Assembly: GCF_947179165.1 (NCBI RefSeq)
Contig: NC_077245.1
Coordinates: 44,780,786-44,844,785 of the forward strand
DNA: 64,000 bases
Direction of reading: 5' to 3'
From: Solanum dulcamara
Lineage: Eukaryota; Streptophyta; Magnoliopsida; Solanales; Solanaceae
Shown: one piece after another, positions 53,637-63,502 of the stretch
Layout: every line of letters starts with the position of its first letter
How positions within the stretch are numbered: position 1 is the first letter of the stretch
Translations under genes and position numbers: made by a program
The notes under the pieces: model-generated
Database searches by the model: none
The model's input: only the letters and a program-made list of their open reading frames with translations
What the model was told of the DNA's origin: nothing

Positions 53637-55961
53637 TGTCACGCCCCATGAGGATACCCTAGACGTAATCGGCACCCGAAGGACATTTTTGACCTCCGAG
53701 CGAACCACCTGGTCCAGTCACATATTCATTCAATCACATTCTCTTAGCGGAAACTCAATTAATGAAATACTATTCGCAATATGAGGGCTGAAGGCCAAGC
53801 ATTTATCAACCCAACAATAAAAATAATAAGACTCCTCGAATTAACCGTTCAACCTCCCCACACTCCAGTCTATGAAGCCTCTATCCAAGTCTAAAAGGTG
53901 CCAATGACAAGTCCATGGCTACCAACAATCAAAATAAAAGAAAGGACAACAAAACTGTACAAGAAGGCTCAATATCCTCTAGGAACTAGGAGGACTAACC
54001 AACTGGATGGAAGTGTATGTGGATCTTCAACGGAGCGCTGGTTGATGATTTCTAGTACCTGTCTCTGCATCATGAAATAATGCAGGCCAAACGGCGTCAG
54101 TACATGGAATGTACGAGTACGTAAAATGGCTGGAGGAAACAACATCAAGAAAATATCAATATCAACTCAGGATCTTAACTCGTATATATATATATATATA
54201 TATATACATAACAACTCACTCCAGTGCCCTAAGTCTAACAAGAATAGTTTAGACCGGACCAAATCTCATGCCACTCAACTCAATTGACTCGCAGTACTAT
54301 CAAGAACTAAATGGGAGTTTCTCTTATCCGACAACCATCACTTATGAGCCAGTGACAGTACAACAAAACGACGTTGTTGCTGCGCCCATTCATACTTTCC
54401 AAGGGTATGAATGAATCAAACACTCATGGATCCAATCCAACCAAGTCCTATAATGTCAGGACAAAACTCTCGGGGAAACATCCGACTTTAACGGTTCAAT
54501 CCCCCCTACGTTTGGCAACACAGGTATTAGGTTCGAGTATGGACTATACTCTTGCCCAATTCGGTGCTCGATACTCCTCCCATGACTCCATGCTCATAAA
54601 AATCCTCCAATCAACTCATATCGACAAGTTTCATTACAACCTTGTCAACTCATCACTCTACCATGATCAAATCTCTCTCAATCATACTATCCGATCAATA
54701 TCAATCATACCTTTCAAAATAAATTTAAAAGCACATTTATAGCAATGTATAGATATAACCAATCATTTACTCTATCCATTTGAGAGATATTTGAGACTCA
54801 TCATAACTCAAGACTTTAAAATCAACACTTTATAATAAGCAACACTTCTTAAGAAAATAACATCTTTTATCATGATCCACATAATTAAGAAGATCAATAA
54901 AACATATTTAACAACTCATCTTCATCAACTCATACTCACATAAAGGCTCATTTTAGGAACTTCTTAGCTCAACAACATCAACACATATAGGATCAAATAA
55001 ATAGGGGACAAAGTTCATACAAGCATAAACCATACCAAGAAACTCTATTTTCATGAACATCTAACCTCAAAGCAAGAGTAGGGCACATGGGTGGATTCAA
55101 CCCATGTTTTAGTTAGCCTTACATACCTTAGTGAAGACTTGAAGAAAACCTTGGTGTTGGGTCTTCAATGGAGGACTCAAATCTTGAAGCTCTTGGAACT
55201 CTTCTTGTTGGAAATGGAGAAGAAGAAGAAGTAGAAGAGAGAGAGAGAGAAGAACTCCTAGGGCTTTTTTTCTAGAGAGAGATTGGGGGCTAAAAAATGT
55301 GTTCCCAAATGACCAAGGGGAATACATATATAACTTGGGTAAGTTCCCAAATTACCCCTCCTCAAAAGGTCTGAAAATAGGCAAAAATGCACCTGGCGCA
55401 ATAGTGGCGCATCGCGCCATTGCAACGCCAGGCTGAATACGCCTAAAACCTGCACACTTCGTAGTGGCGCACCGCATCAGAGACCAAACTACTGAGGCAT
55501 GTTTCTGGCGCGATAGTGGCGCGTCGCGCCACTACGATGCCAAGCCCAGATTTCCAGTAGTTGAACCCCAGGCCTGAAAATCTCTGTTGTGCTCGCTCAT
55601 CTTAGGATCGCCATACCTTTTGACTCCGAACTCCAAAAGTTACATTCTTGGTGGCGTTGGAAAGAAGACTCAACGACCTTTAATTTGATAGGTCGTGGGC
55701 CACCGAGAGTATCGTCTTTCAAAAGATAGGGTCGTTAGAAGTCGACCCTTTATGCGAACTCCTACCCAAACTTAGCCACGACGGATCTTTTGGATTTAAT
55801 TTGGATCCTAGGGGTCCTTCATAACCCCACCTCACCTCTAACGGTGCTCAAATTCTCAAAGATATCTCAACTCATGCATACGCTCCTCAATACTAGAGTG
55901 CGACCCTACCCGTATACAAGAAGGGTTTGAATTCTAGAGAAATTTTTTGAGGGGTGTTACA
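53637..55961 (-). repeat. 5' LTR of element E (right)
   Basis: Pairs with 46332-48642. It contains a three-unit palindromic array (55391-55545), with a perfect 21-nt inverted repeat at 55514-55534 (arms TAGTGGCGCG/CGCGCCACTA), the leader donor at 55126, and a (TA)n run at 54184-54207 absent from the left LTR. Confidence 0.94.
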
Positions 55962-55966
55962 AAGTA
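55962..55966. repeat. Target site duplication of E, right
   Basis: AAGTA, identical to 46327-46331. Confidence 0.94.
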
Positions 55967-56285
55967 TTTGTTTCTATGTGAAACACTTAAAACAATTATA
56001 CTCCTAAAAAGATTTGAATTATTGGACTACTAATTATAGTCATTGATCGACATTAACTATCTCTCTAAGTGGATTATAGTTTCAAGCTTAAGGAATATAA
56101 TAATAAATTTTATTATAACTCTGATCATCATGCTTATTTAAGATCCTTCAATTTTTGGTCTTTATCCGATTATGGCGTGCGACATTTATATGTATAATTT
56201 AATATTGATCTCAATTAAAATAATATTTCAAGTCCAGTCTTCAAAAAAAATAAAATATTTTGACAAGACTTGAAGTAGGGACATT
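55967..56285 (+). other. Element F 3' UTR, right part
   Basis: The remainder of the F 3' region beyond the nested E. It ends in GACTTGAAGTAGGGACATT (56267-56285), a modest polypurine tract before the 3' LTR. Confidence 0.7.
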
Positions 56286-56968
56286 TATAAACATTAAGAT
56301 TATATTGAATTTAAATCCGTAAATTAATTTGGACTATATTAAATTCAAGAAAATAGTCCAAATGATGTGGCAATCCAAGTCAAATAAATGATCCACTAAA
56401 AGCACATCATGTGTCAAAATTATGTGGCAATCCAAGTCAAATTAAATGAGCCACTAAAATCACACCACGTGTCAAAGTTATATGACAATCCAAGTCAAAT
56501 TAAATGAGCCATTAGAATCATGCCATGTGCCAAAATTATGTGGCAATCCAAGGCAAATTAAATAAGCCACTAAAAGCATGCCACGTGTCGAAGTTATGTG
56601 ACAATCTAAGTCAAATTAAATGAGCTATTAGAATAATGTCATGTGTATATGTGACATGTTCTGACTAATCAAATTAAAACTCCTCACCAAAGAAATCTGA
56701 TTGGTCAGTTCAAACCAACCAATCAAATCACACCCTCATACCACTCCCTACAACTATAAATAGGGGTCCCCATTATTCTCAGAGGGGGTGGAGGTTTTCA
56801 AGAACAAGAAGCAAGAAGAGAGCTCGTGGATCAAAGGTCACAAATTTTCTACGAAGCTACAAAGTTCAAGTAATCAAATTCAAGCTCAAGTTCAAGCTCA
56901 AGAATGGAGAAAAATATCAAGAAGTTCAAGATCAAGTTACTTGTTCATATTTATTATTCGTCATAACA
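56286..56968 (+). repeat. 3' LTR of element F, truncated
   Basis: Matches 36008-36689 closely, including all five 58-bp units and the TATA element. It starts TA instead of TG. The match stops abruptly after CGTCATAAC, so about 247 bp of LTR are missing. Confidence 0.88.
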
Positions 56969-57199
56969 TCTTTAGTAGAGTTTTGGTACAATAACTTTCA
57001 GGTTCTATGGAGTTAACTTCTGCATTATTTTGGTAAATTTCCTAAGTTTATGGGAACTCAGATTTTCTAACTATAGTTAATTTATTTACACTCATTAAAT
57101 GCATGTTTGGGTTAATAATTGTGTTCTATTCTAGTCAGTTTTGATTCTCCCACCGGAGGATTAGTATGGTGCCACTCACGGCGTGTCGGGATCGTGACA
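56969..57199 (+). mobile_element. LTR tail related to the D family
   Basis: It ends GGTGCCACTCACGGCGTGTC then GGGATCGTGACA, the mirror of the D-type LTR edge (TGTCACGATCCCAACCCACC on the other strand). TTTATGGGAACTCA, GGGTTAATAATTGTG and GATTCTCCCACCGGAGG upstream line up loosely with the reverse complement of 25530-25760. It abuts the truncated F LTR directly. No internal region is seen. Confidence 0.55.
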
Positions 57200-57205
57200 T
57201 CGTGA

Positions 57206-58020
57206 CATTATTAAAGTCATTACTCGATTCTGTATAGTGAAATTATGATATTCCAATTTAGGGATGTTGAAATGACACCAACTATCGAGGAGATCTATGA
57301 TTGTTTGGAGACAATATGGATGTGTCACAAGAAGAGGCACAAACCCCACATCAATATTTTGGTCTCTCACAAGCCATCACACAAAGCGATGTTGGACATA
57401 CTGCTCCAAATTAAGGGAGATCAGTTGAACACCTACAACATACCGTTTGAAGCATTCAACAACTGTTCGGTCACCAAAGCGGTTTTGCTCAATTCTGAGA
57501 GGAATTCCATGATTATCATACATGGGGGAACGCCTAAGCCTTAGCTTCCATTTGCTTTTTGAGAATCATGGTGTTTCCTTATTACTAAGGGAATGAGATC
57601 GACTGTAGTCATGCAATCTTCTTCAAAGTTGGTGGTAAAGGAACAAAGAAATACTTCACTTTGGCTCTGGTCATATATGCCGATATTTAACGGTCTCTGA
57701 GTCGATATGAAATTGGACATCATTTCTTCCAAGGATGCAGCTTGCTACTTCAATGGCAGATGAGTCAGCATATGACCAAACAAGATGATGATTAACGGGC
57801 TTTGGATACTCAACAAGGGCAGAACGACCTAGCATTCTATGAACTACCATTAATTGTGAGACACTTCAAGTAGATGCAAAGCAAAGAAGGTTGGGCACAA
57901 CTATCTTGTGAGTCTTGGGAAAATGACGTCCAATAGATGTTTGGGAGCTTAGGTCTGAAAAGATTGTTGTCCAAGATAGAAGATTTCCTTTTTTGATACT
58001 CATGGTATTGGAGGTCCATA
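57206..58020 (+). pseudogene. Decayed coding remnant, unknown
   Basis: An open stretch 57245-57544 begins MIFQFRDVEMTPTIEEIYDC and continues with ILVSHKPSHKAMLDILLQIK. The pattern 'D(V/L)E(M/L)TPTIEEI' resembles plant proteins of unknown function that are carried by, or hitchhike with, Tat/Ogre elements. Further pieces in other frames (SKDAACYFNGR near 57725, RKVGHNYL-like near 57890, WELRSEKIVVQDRRF near 57950) suggest the coding region once ran to about 58000. Stops and shifts make it non-functional. I do not recognise the family with certainty. Confidence 0.4.
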
Positions 58021-59782
58021 TCATTTATTTTAGTTTAGTTTTAAAAAAATACAAAGAGGTTTTTGTGTATACATGTTTTCTTTTAATGTATTCTTAAGTG
58101 GCATATCTCATTCATTCCTTGATTTTTCTTATGACCTCATCTCTTAAACTGCACTTTTTAGAAAGAAGGGCCTATGACATAAGGCTCGATATACATGGAG
58201 TTTTATATAAAAATTCAGAGAAAATAAAAAGTTGAAAAGTTCCACAAAACAAAAAAGTTTCAGGTTCTCTTTTACAATGATTGGATTTGTTGCTTACCTT
58301 CCCCACCTTGATTTTTCGAGTTCTATTTTGAGGAATACAAATCTCTGTACTGAGTAATGGCCATAGAGAGAGCGACTATTTATCACAAGAGAAGGAGAGC
58401 TCCAAAAAGGAGTCTTAATTGGGTAATTTTTTCAATTTTAGAAATATTATTTTAGGTCAGGAAAGGACATTTCCCAATGATAAATGGTTGATGATCATCT
58501 TGAAGGAAGTTAGTCGTTTGGAGTTAGGTGTTCATTAGTATCATTTGAATGCTAGGTGCTAAATTGGCCGAATGGTGCAAGTCTTGGTTTTTTGATTCAA
58601 AAACATGATGTGAAAAAAGTGAATGACCTCTTTTGAGATATCTAGGCCCATTATGAATCGTGCTTGATAACATTGTCTTAATAATGAATTCTTTTGATTG
58701 CATGCTTAACTTGAAGTCTACCTGAAGTTATCTTCTTGTTGAATATGTTACATATGTGATGTGAGCTGGTGCATTAGTTGGATTTTTGCTTTTATGTTAA
58801 CATCTAAAATTTGCTTGGCGTATTTTGCGAATTTTTTGTTTAGGAAGTACTAGAGACGTTTCTTTGGTAAGTCATTTCTATACAGTTTTTTTCCCTACCC
58901 ATTTACTATATCCTTATTTATCCCTGTTAAGATTTTAGCTTATTTTTTATTGAAGCCACATTTGAAGTCAAATCCCCTTTGTTCTTATTGGACACAAATT
59001 ATTGATCCTATAACTCCTAAAAGCACTTACTTTCATTGAGCTCTGAAAAGAGATTGGAAGAGAAGACCAAAATAAAAGGACAAGGTGGAAAAATATGTAA
59101 CTAGAAGAAATAAGATTTAAGGGTGCATGAGCGGAAAAAGTTACATGTGACAGAGTATATATTTGAAAAAAAGAATAGATAATATAATAATACTTGGGAT
59201 TATTCGTTTCTTGTGTCATAGAAAAATATTATTAAAAAGATAGTGAGGTTGAAGAAAGCATGAAGGAAAATAGGTGGAGAAGAGAATTAATTAAGAATTA
59301 ATTACTTGAAGGAAAAAATGCTAAATAAGTTAAAAGTGTGATATATTAAATTCCTTAGGGAGGATGGTCACTATTTTATCCAAATTTTTCCAAAATGTAC
59401 CTTAGCCTACATTACAACCTTTAAGTCCTACTTGATCTTAAATATTTACTTTCTTGGACTAGTAGAGTAATTACACTAAAGACAAGTTTATGATCAGTCA
59501 TCTATGATGCATGTGAAATTCATTACGAGAGTAAATTATTGATTTATATTCTCATATGTATGAATTATCTACACTTATGTTGAGTAAAGTGTTTAGGAAA
59601 CTTTTTTGAGGGGAGGGTACACTTGACATGAGATATATGAATTGATTGATCTTCTATGTTAAGAATCATAGAAGTGTTTTTATATGTATAAATGGATTGA
59701 GCAAGTTCTTATGACTAGGTCGTTTTGTAAATGTCAGTTGCAAGTTATGAAGTTGAATGAGTAAAACGGCTTGTTGTTAGAG
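58021..59782. other. Spacer, no gene
   Basis: AT-rich non-coding sequence of about 1.8 kb. I found no convincing coding motif, LTR edge or RNA gene. Confidence 0.55.
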
Positions 59783-59787
59783 GGTAT
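59783..59787. repeat. Expected target site duplication of C, left
   Basis: GGTAT beside the LTR. Its partner lies outside the window, so it cannot be confirmed. Confidence 0.4.
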
Positions 59788-60344
59788 TGTTGGGAAAATG
59801 TGGACCAACAAAAAATATAAATGGTCAAAATAGTAGAAATAAAATGGAAAAATTATGACACCAAAAATTTTATGTGGAAATCCTTTTAAATAAGGAAAAA
59901 AATCACGGGCCAAGAGGATCAATTGATATCACTATAGTAATGAATTTTACACTGGGTAGTATCAAGTACAATACTCAAAAAAACTACCATACACCCAAAG
60001 GGAAAAACACTCTTTTGATTTACCACCTTACTAAAATATCTCTCACTTTTTTTTTCCTTCACATACTATTTTCTTATATATAGTCTATGAAAACCTCACA
60101 ACTCTCTAAATATTTTTGTCTCTGTTTGTGAATTTTTGGTGTGTATTACAAATGAACTGCTAAGATCTTTATATAGAGGTGAAAAAACTCTTCTTCCGCG
60201 TTTTTTCCACCAAGCTTGCTAATCAAAAGAAGAAGAAGTTGCAATTTGCAATTGCAAATTGCAGTAATATTTGACTAAGAGAAATGGTGCAAATTGCCAT
60301 GTGCAGCAGTTCTTGACGTTTGAAACAAAGGGGACTGGACCCCA
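59788..60344 (-). repeat. 3' LTR of element C
   Basis: Plus-strand text TGTTGGGAAAATG ... GGACTGGACCCCA, 557 bp. It shares the CACGGGCCAAGAGGA block and the GTCTATGAA promoter-proximal region with the B LTR (reverse complement). The partner LTR is off-window. Confidence 0.85.
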
Positions 60345-60362
60345 TAAATCTCCCCCTCAAGT
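60345..60362 (-). other. Polypurine tract of C
   Basis: Minus strand CTTGAGGGGGAGATTTA, directly before the LTR. Confidence 0.85.
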
Positions 60363-60394
60363 TCCATGCATTATAAGGAAGTATTTTCATCTTC

Positions 60395-60985
60395 TCAAAG
60401 AGAGCTCATGCCAACAAGTTCTTTGCACAATTCGAACTTGTCCCTTGTTACCACTTTGGTCAACATATCTACAGGATTCTCATTTGTAGAGATCATTTCA
60501 ACCTGCGTAGATTTGTCTTCTATCTTTTCTTGAATCCAATGATATCTCATGTCTATGAGTTTTGTCCTTGCATGGTACATGGAGTTCTTTCTCAATTCTA
60601 TTGCACTTTGACTGTTACAATAGATGACATATTCCTTGTGATGCAAGTCAAGCTCTTGAAGAAATTGCTTGAGCCATATCATCTCCTTGACAGCTTCAGT
60701 CGTTGTAATATACTTAGCTTCAGTTATAGACAGTGAAACACACTTCTGCAACTTCGACTGCCATGATATAGCTCTCCATGAAAAAGTAAACAAATATCCA
60801 GTAGTGGATTTTATGTTATCAAGATCACCTGCCACATCAGTATTTGTATAGCCCTTCAAAATTAGATTTGATCTTCCAAAATAAAATTTTTTATCTGATC
60901 TTCCTCTCAAATACTTGAGTATCCATTTTACAACTTCCCAATGTTGTTTTTCAGGATTATCAAGAAAACCTACTGATAAAACCAA
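60395..60985 (-). pseudogene. Element C RNase H, open domain
   Basis: 196 open codons forming the copia RNase H. Motifs: NPEKQHWEVVKWILKYLRG, LKGYTNTDVAGDLDNIKSTT (first Asp region), SWQSKLQKCVSLSITEAKYI (Glu in TEAKY), VIYCNSQSAIELRKNSMYH (family has CDSQSAI; Asp is Asn here), ARTKLIDMRYHWIQEKIED and NPVDMLTKVVTRDKF at the end. It ends at the polyprotein stop 60397-60395. The Asp to Asn change in the CDSQ motif probably inactivates it. It is separated from reverse transcriptase by a frame shift near 61000-61100. Confidence 0.88.
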
Positions 60986-61019
60986 CTACATGAGCAATAT
61001 CAGGTCTAGTGCACACCAT

Positions 61020-62053
61020 TGGATATATTAGACTTCTGACGATAGAGGACTATGAAATTTTGACCATGCTTTCCTTTTCCTCCCGAGCTGTAGGGCGCAT
61101 TTTCTTGATCAACTCATATGAACAACAAGAGGTATTCTAACAGGCTTAGCATTTTTCATGTTGAAGTGCTCTCGTAAACGTTCAATGCACTTTTCTTGTG
61201 ACAAGTAAATATTCCTTTCATCTCTGAGACGAGTAATCCTCATGCCCAAAATTTGCTTAGCATGACCCAAGTATTTCATGGCAAAAGACTTACACAACTC
61301 TTTCTTTAACTCGTCAATATTGGAAATATTCTTGCCTACAATTAACATATCATCAACATATAATAAGAGGATGATAAAATCATTGTTAGAAAATTTTTGT
61401 ACAAACACATAGTGATGTGAGGAAGTCTTCTTGTATCCTTGCTCCCCCATAATAGATTCAAGCTTCTTGTACCACTGTCTAGAAGCTTGCTTTAGCCCGT
61501 AGAGACTCTTTTTGAGTTTACACATAAAATTTTCTTTACCATTTACTTTGAAGCCCTTAAATTGTTCTATATAAATCTCCCCTCCTAGGTTATCATGAAG
61601 AAAAGATATCTTCACATCCATCTGTTCAATCTCTAAATTTAGACTAGCAGGCAAACCAAGAATTATACGAGTTGAGGACATTTTCATGACAGGAGAAAAT
61701 ATTTTTTCAAAGTCAATACCCTTCCTTTAAACAAATTCTTTAATAACCAATCTAGCTTTGTACCTGGGCTTCAAGCTGTGTTCTTCAACTTTAACTATGA
61801 ACACCGACTTGTTCTTCATATCTCTTATGCCTTTAAGAAATTTCACCAACTCATAAGTGTGGTTCTCATGCAACGATTTTATCTCATCTTGCATGGCTTC
61901 AATCCATTGATCTTTATGCTCATCTTTCATGGCCTCCTCATAACACTCTGGCTCACCGCCTTTAGTGAGTACCTCATACTCATTAGGTGAATTGCGAAAG
62001 AAAGTAATATGTTGTCTTGTGGATCTCCTAAGAGGAATATTTGCTTCTTCCAC
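61020..62053 (-). pseudogene. Element C reverse transcriptase
   Basis: N-terminal part (62053-61727): CYEEAMKDEHKDQWIEAMQD, EIKSLHENHTYELVK, and HSLKPRYKARLVIKEF. A stop and shift near 61720 precede the main part (61687-61109): IEQMDVKISFLHDNLGGEIY (family has DVKTAFLHGDLEE), EQFKGF, FMCKLKKSLYGLKQASRQWY and the catalytic YVDD at 61360-61349 in LLLYVDDMLIVGK. QILGMRITRLRDERNIYLSQ and YFNMKNAKPV-like sequence complete the thumb. Catalytic residues are kept, and only one or two breaks separate this from a full domain. Confidence 0.9.
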
Positions 62054-62968
62054 AATTTCATGAGCAGGAGCATTATCAATAACAATATCATTGTTATTAT
62101 CAATATCAACATGTTGGTCTGGGACATGATTCTGGCATCACCATGATCATCATGCCCATCAACATCATGCACACTTGTATGAGGAACTTGATCAAGATGG
62201 ACTACTTCAGCTTTTACACTTTGTCAATATATTTAATGGTTTGATTCTTTATGCAGACGATATCATGGTTTCTCACAAGCTTCTTCTCAATTAGATCATA
62301 TAGCTTATAACAAAATTCATCAAGGCCATATCCAATAAAGATACACTACGTTGTCTTGTCATCTAACTTTGACCTCTCATCTTTCAGCACATGCACAAAA
62401 GCTTTGCAACCAAATACTCTCAAATGGTCATAAGAAACATCTTTGCCATACCAAACTCTATTTTGAACATCACATTGCAAAAAAACGACAGGAGATAAGT
62501 TAATAACATGTGCAACGGTCAATAAGGCCTCACCTCAAAAGGAGTTCGGCAACTTTGCTACAGAAAGCAAACGTCTAGCTCTTTCCGTCAAAGTCATTTT
62601 CATCCTCTCAGCCAACCCATTAAGCTGAGGAGTCTTAGAAGGAGTCTTATGGTGTCTAGTACCTTGATACTTGCAGTATTCGTCAAATGGTCCACAATAT
62701 TCACCACTATTATTAGTACGAAAGCATTTCAGTTTCCTTCCAGTTTCTCTTTCAACTGAGGTTGAAACTGCTTAAAGACACCTAACACTTGGTCTTTAGT
62801 CTTTAAGACTTAGACCCAAAGCTTTCTTGAGCAGTCATCAATGAAAGTGACAAAGTAGAGTTCACCACCCAGAGTCGTTGTCTTTATTGGACCACATAAA
62901 TTAGAGTGCACCAACTTTAGCAACTCTGTCTTTTTTGATGAAGGGTTTGACTTAAAGGAAACTCTATT
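62054..62968 (-). pseudogene. Element C integrase, badly broken
   Basis: Read leftwards over several frames by comparison with B: KSNPSSKKTELLKLVHSNLC-like start (about 62955), TLGGELYFVTFIDDCSRKLW (62870-62810), GEYCGPFDEYCKYQGTRH-like (about 62700), NGLAERMKMTLTERARRLL-like (about 62610-62570) and CDVQNRVWYGKDVSYDHLRV (62475-62420). No open stretch exceeds about 60 codons. DDE positions can be guessed but not confirmed. Confidence 0.75.
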
Positions 62969-63502
62969 TTATTTTCCAGCTAAGCAGTGGTCACGCTTTT
63001 TTAATGTAGCACTTTGACAATCTAACAACAATTTCTTCTTAGCTAAAACGTTAATTCCTTTCTTACTTATATGGCTAAGCCTCTTATGCCATAACATTGA
63101 GGAGTTATCACTCACAAATACATTCACCATATTGGCACAAGTAGAAGTTATAGTCCAGTATAGATCACGATATTTGTTACCATGAGCCATACTCAATAAA
63201 CGCTTAATAAGTTTTCATTTTCCACCGCCATTGATACTAATATATCTTTCATCATCTAGAACACCAACATAGATTACATGCAGAAAAACATTAGGTACAT
63301 GTTTTACATTGTTCAAAACTAGTTTATTTCCAATACTAGTTTCCAAAAAAATTGTACCAACACAAACCACCTTAGATAGAGTCTCATTACCCATAATCAA
63401 GGTTTCAAAGTCACCAGGAATATAGGAACAGAAAAATTCTTTCTTGATGTCACATGAGATGCAGACCAGTGTCCACAACCCATCTTGACTCATCATAAGC
63501 AA
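62969..63502 (-). pseudogene. Element C protease and integrase zinc finger
   Basis: 63502-63215 holds protease remnants: IMGNETLSKVVCVGTIFLET, NKLVLNNVKHVPNVFLHVIY and VGVLDDERYISINGGG, the typical copia pattern between protease and integrase. The catalytic VDTG is at about 63485, in the neighbouring frame (RWVVDTGLH), so a shift splits the active site region. 63196-62969 holds the pre-integrase zinc finger: NSSMLWHKRLSHISKKGINV and KRDHCLAGK. Confidence 0.82.

Larger units (their letters stand above)
46332..55961 (-). mobile_element. Element E: Tekay-like chromovirus nested in F
   Basis: A 9.6-kb element on the minus strand with LTRs of 2325 bp (5', right) and 2311 bp (3', left), an iMet primer site, a polypurine tract and a perfect TSD AAGTA. 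It has the same family and domain order as element A, in the opposite orientation. It is better preserved than A: one frame runs from 53075 to 49998 with only four or five stops, followed by two frame shifts. It lies inside the 3' untranslated region of F and so is younger than F. Confidence 0.94.
36008..56968 (+). mobile_element. Element F: Tat-lineage Ty3/gypsy element, interrupted by E
   Basis: The 5' LTR begins at 36008 and the matching 3' LTR at 56286. Element E (46332-55961 plus TSD) is nested in the 3' untranslated region; without it F is about 11.3 kb. Domains: gag, protease, reverse transcriptase, RNase H, a second RNase H and integrase, then about 2.4 kb of non-coding 3' sequence with tandem arrays. 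Dual RNase H and a long repeat-bearing 3' UTR are hallmarks of the Tat lineage (Ogre/Retand group). The 3' LTR is cut short at 56968, so no TSD can be seen. All coding domains carry stops. Confidence 0.87.
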
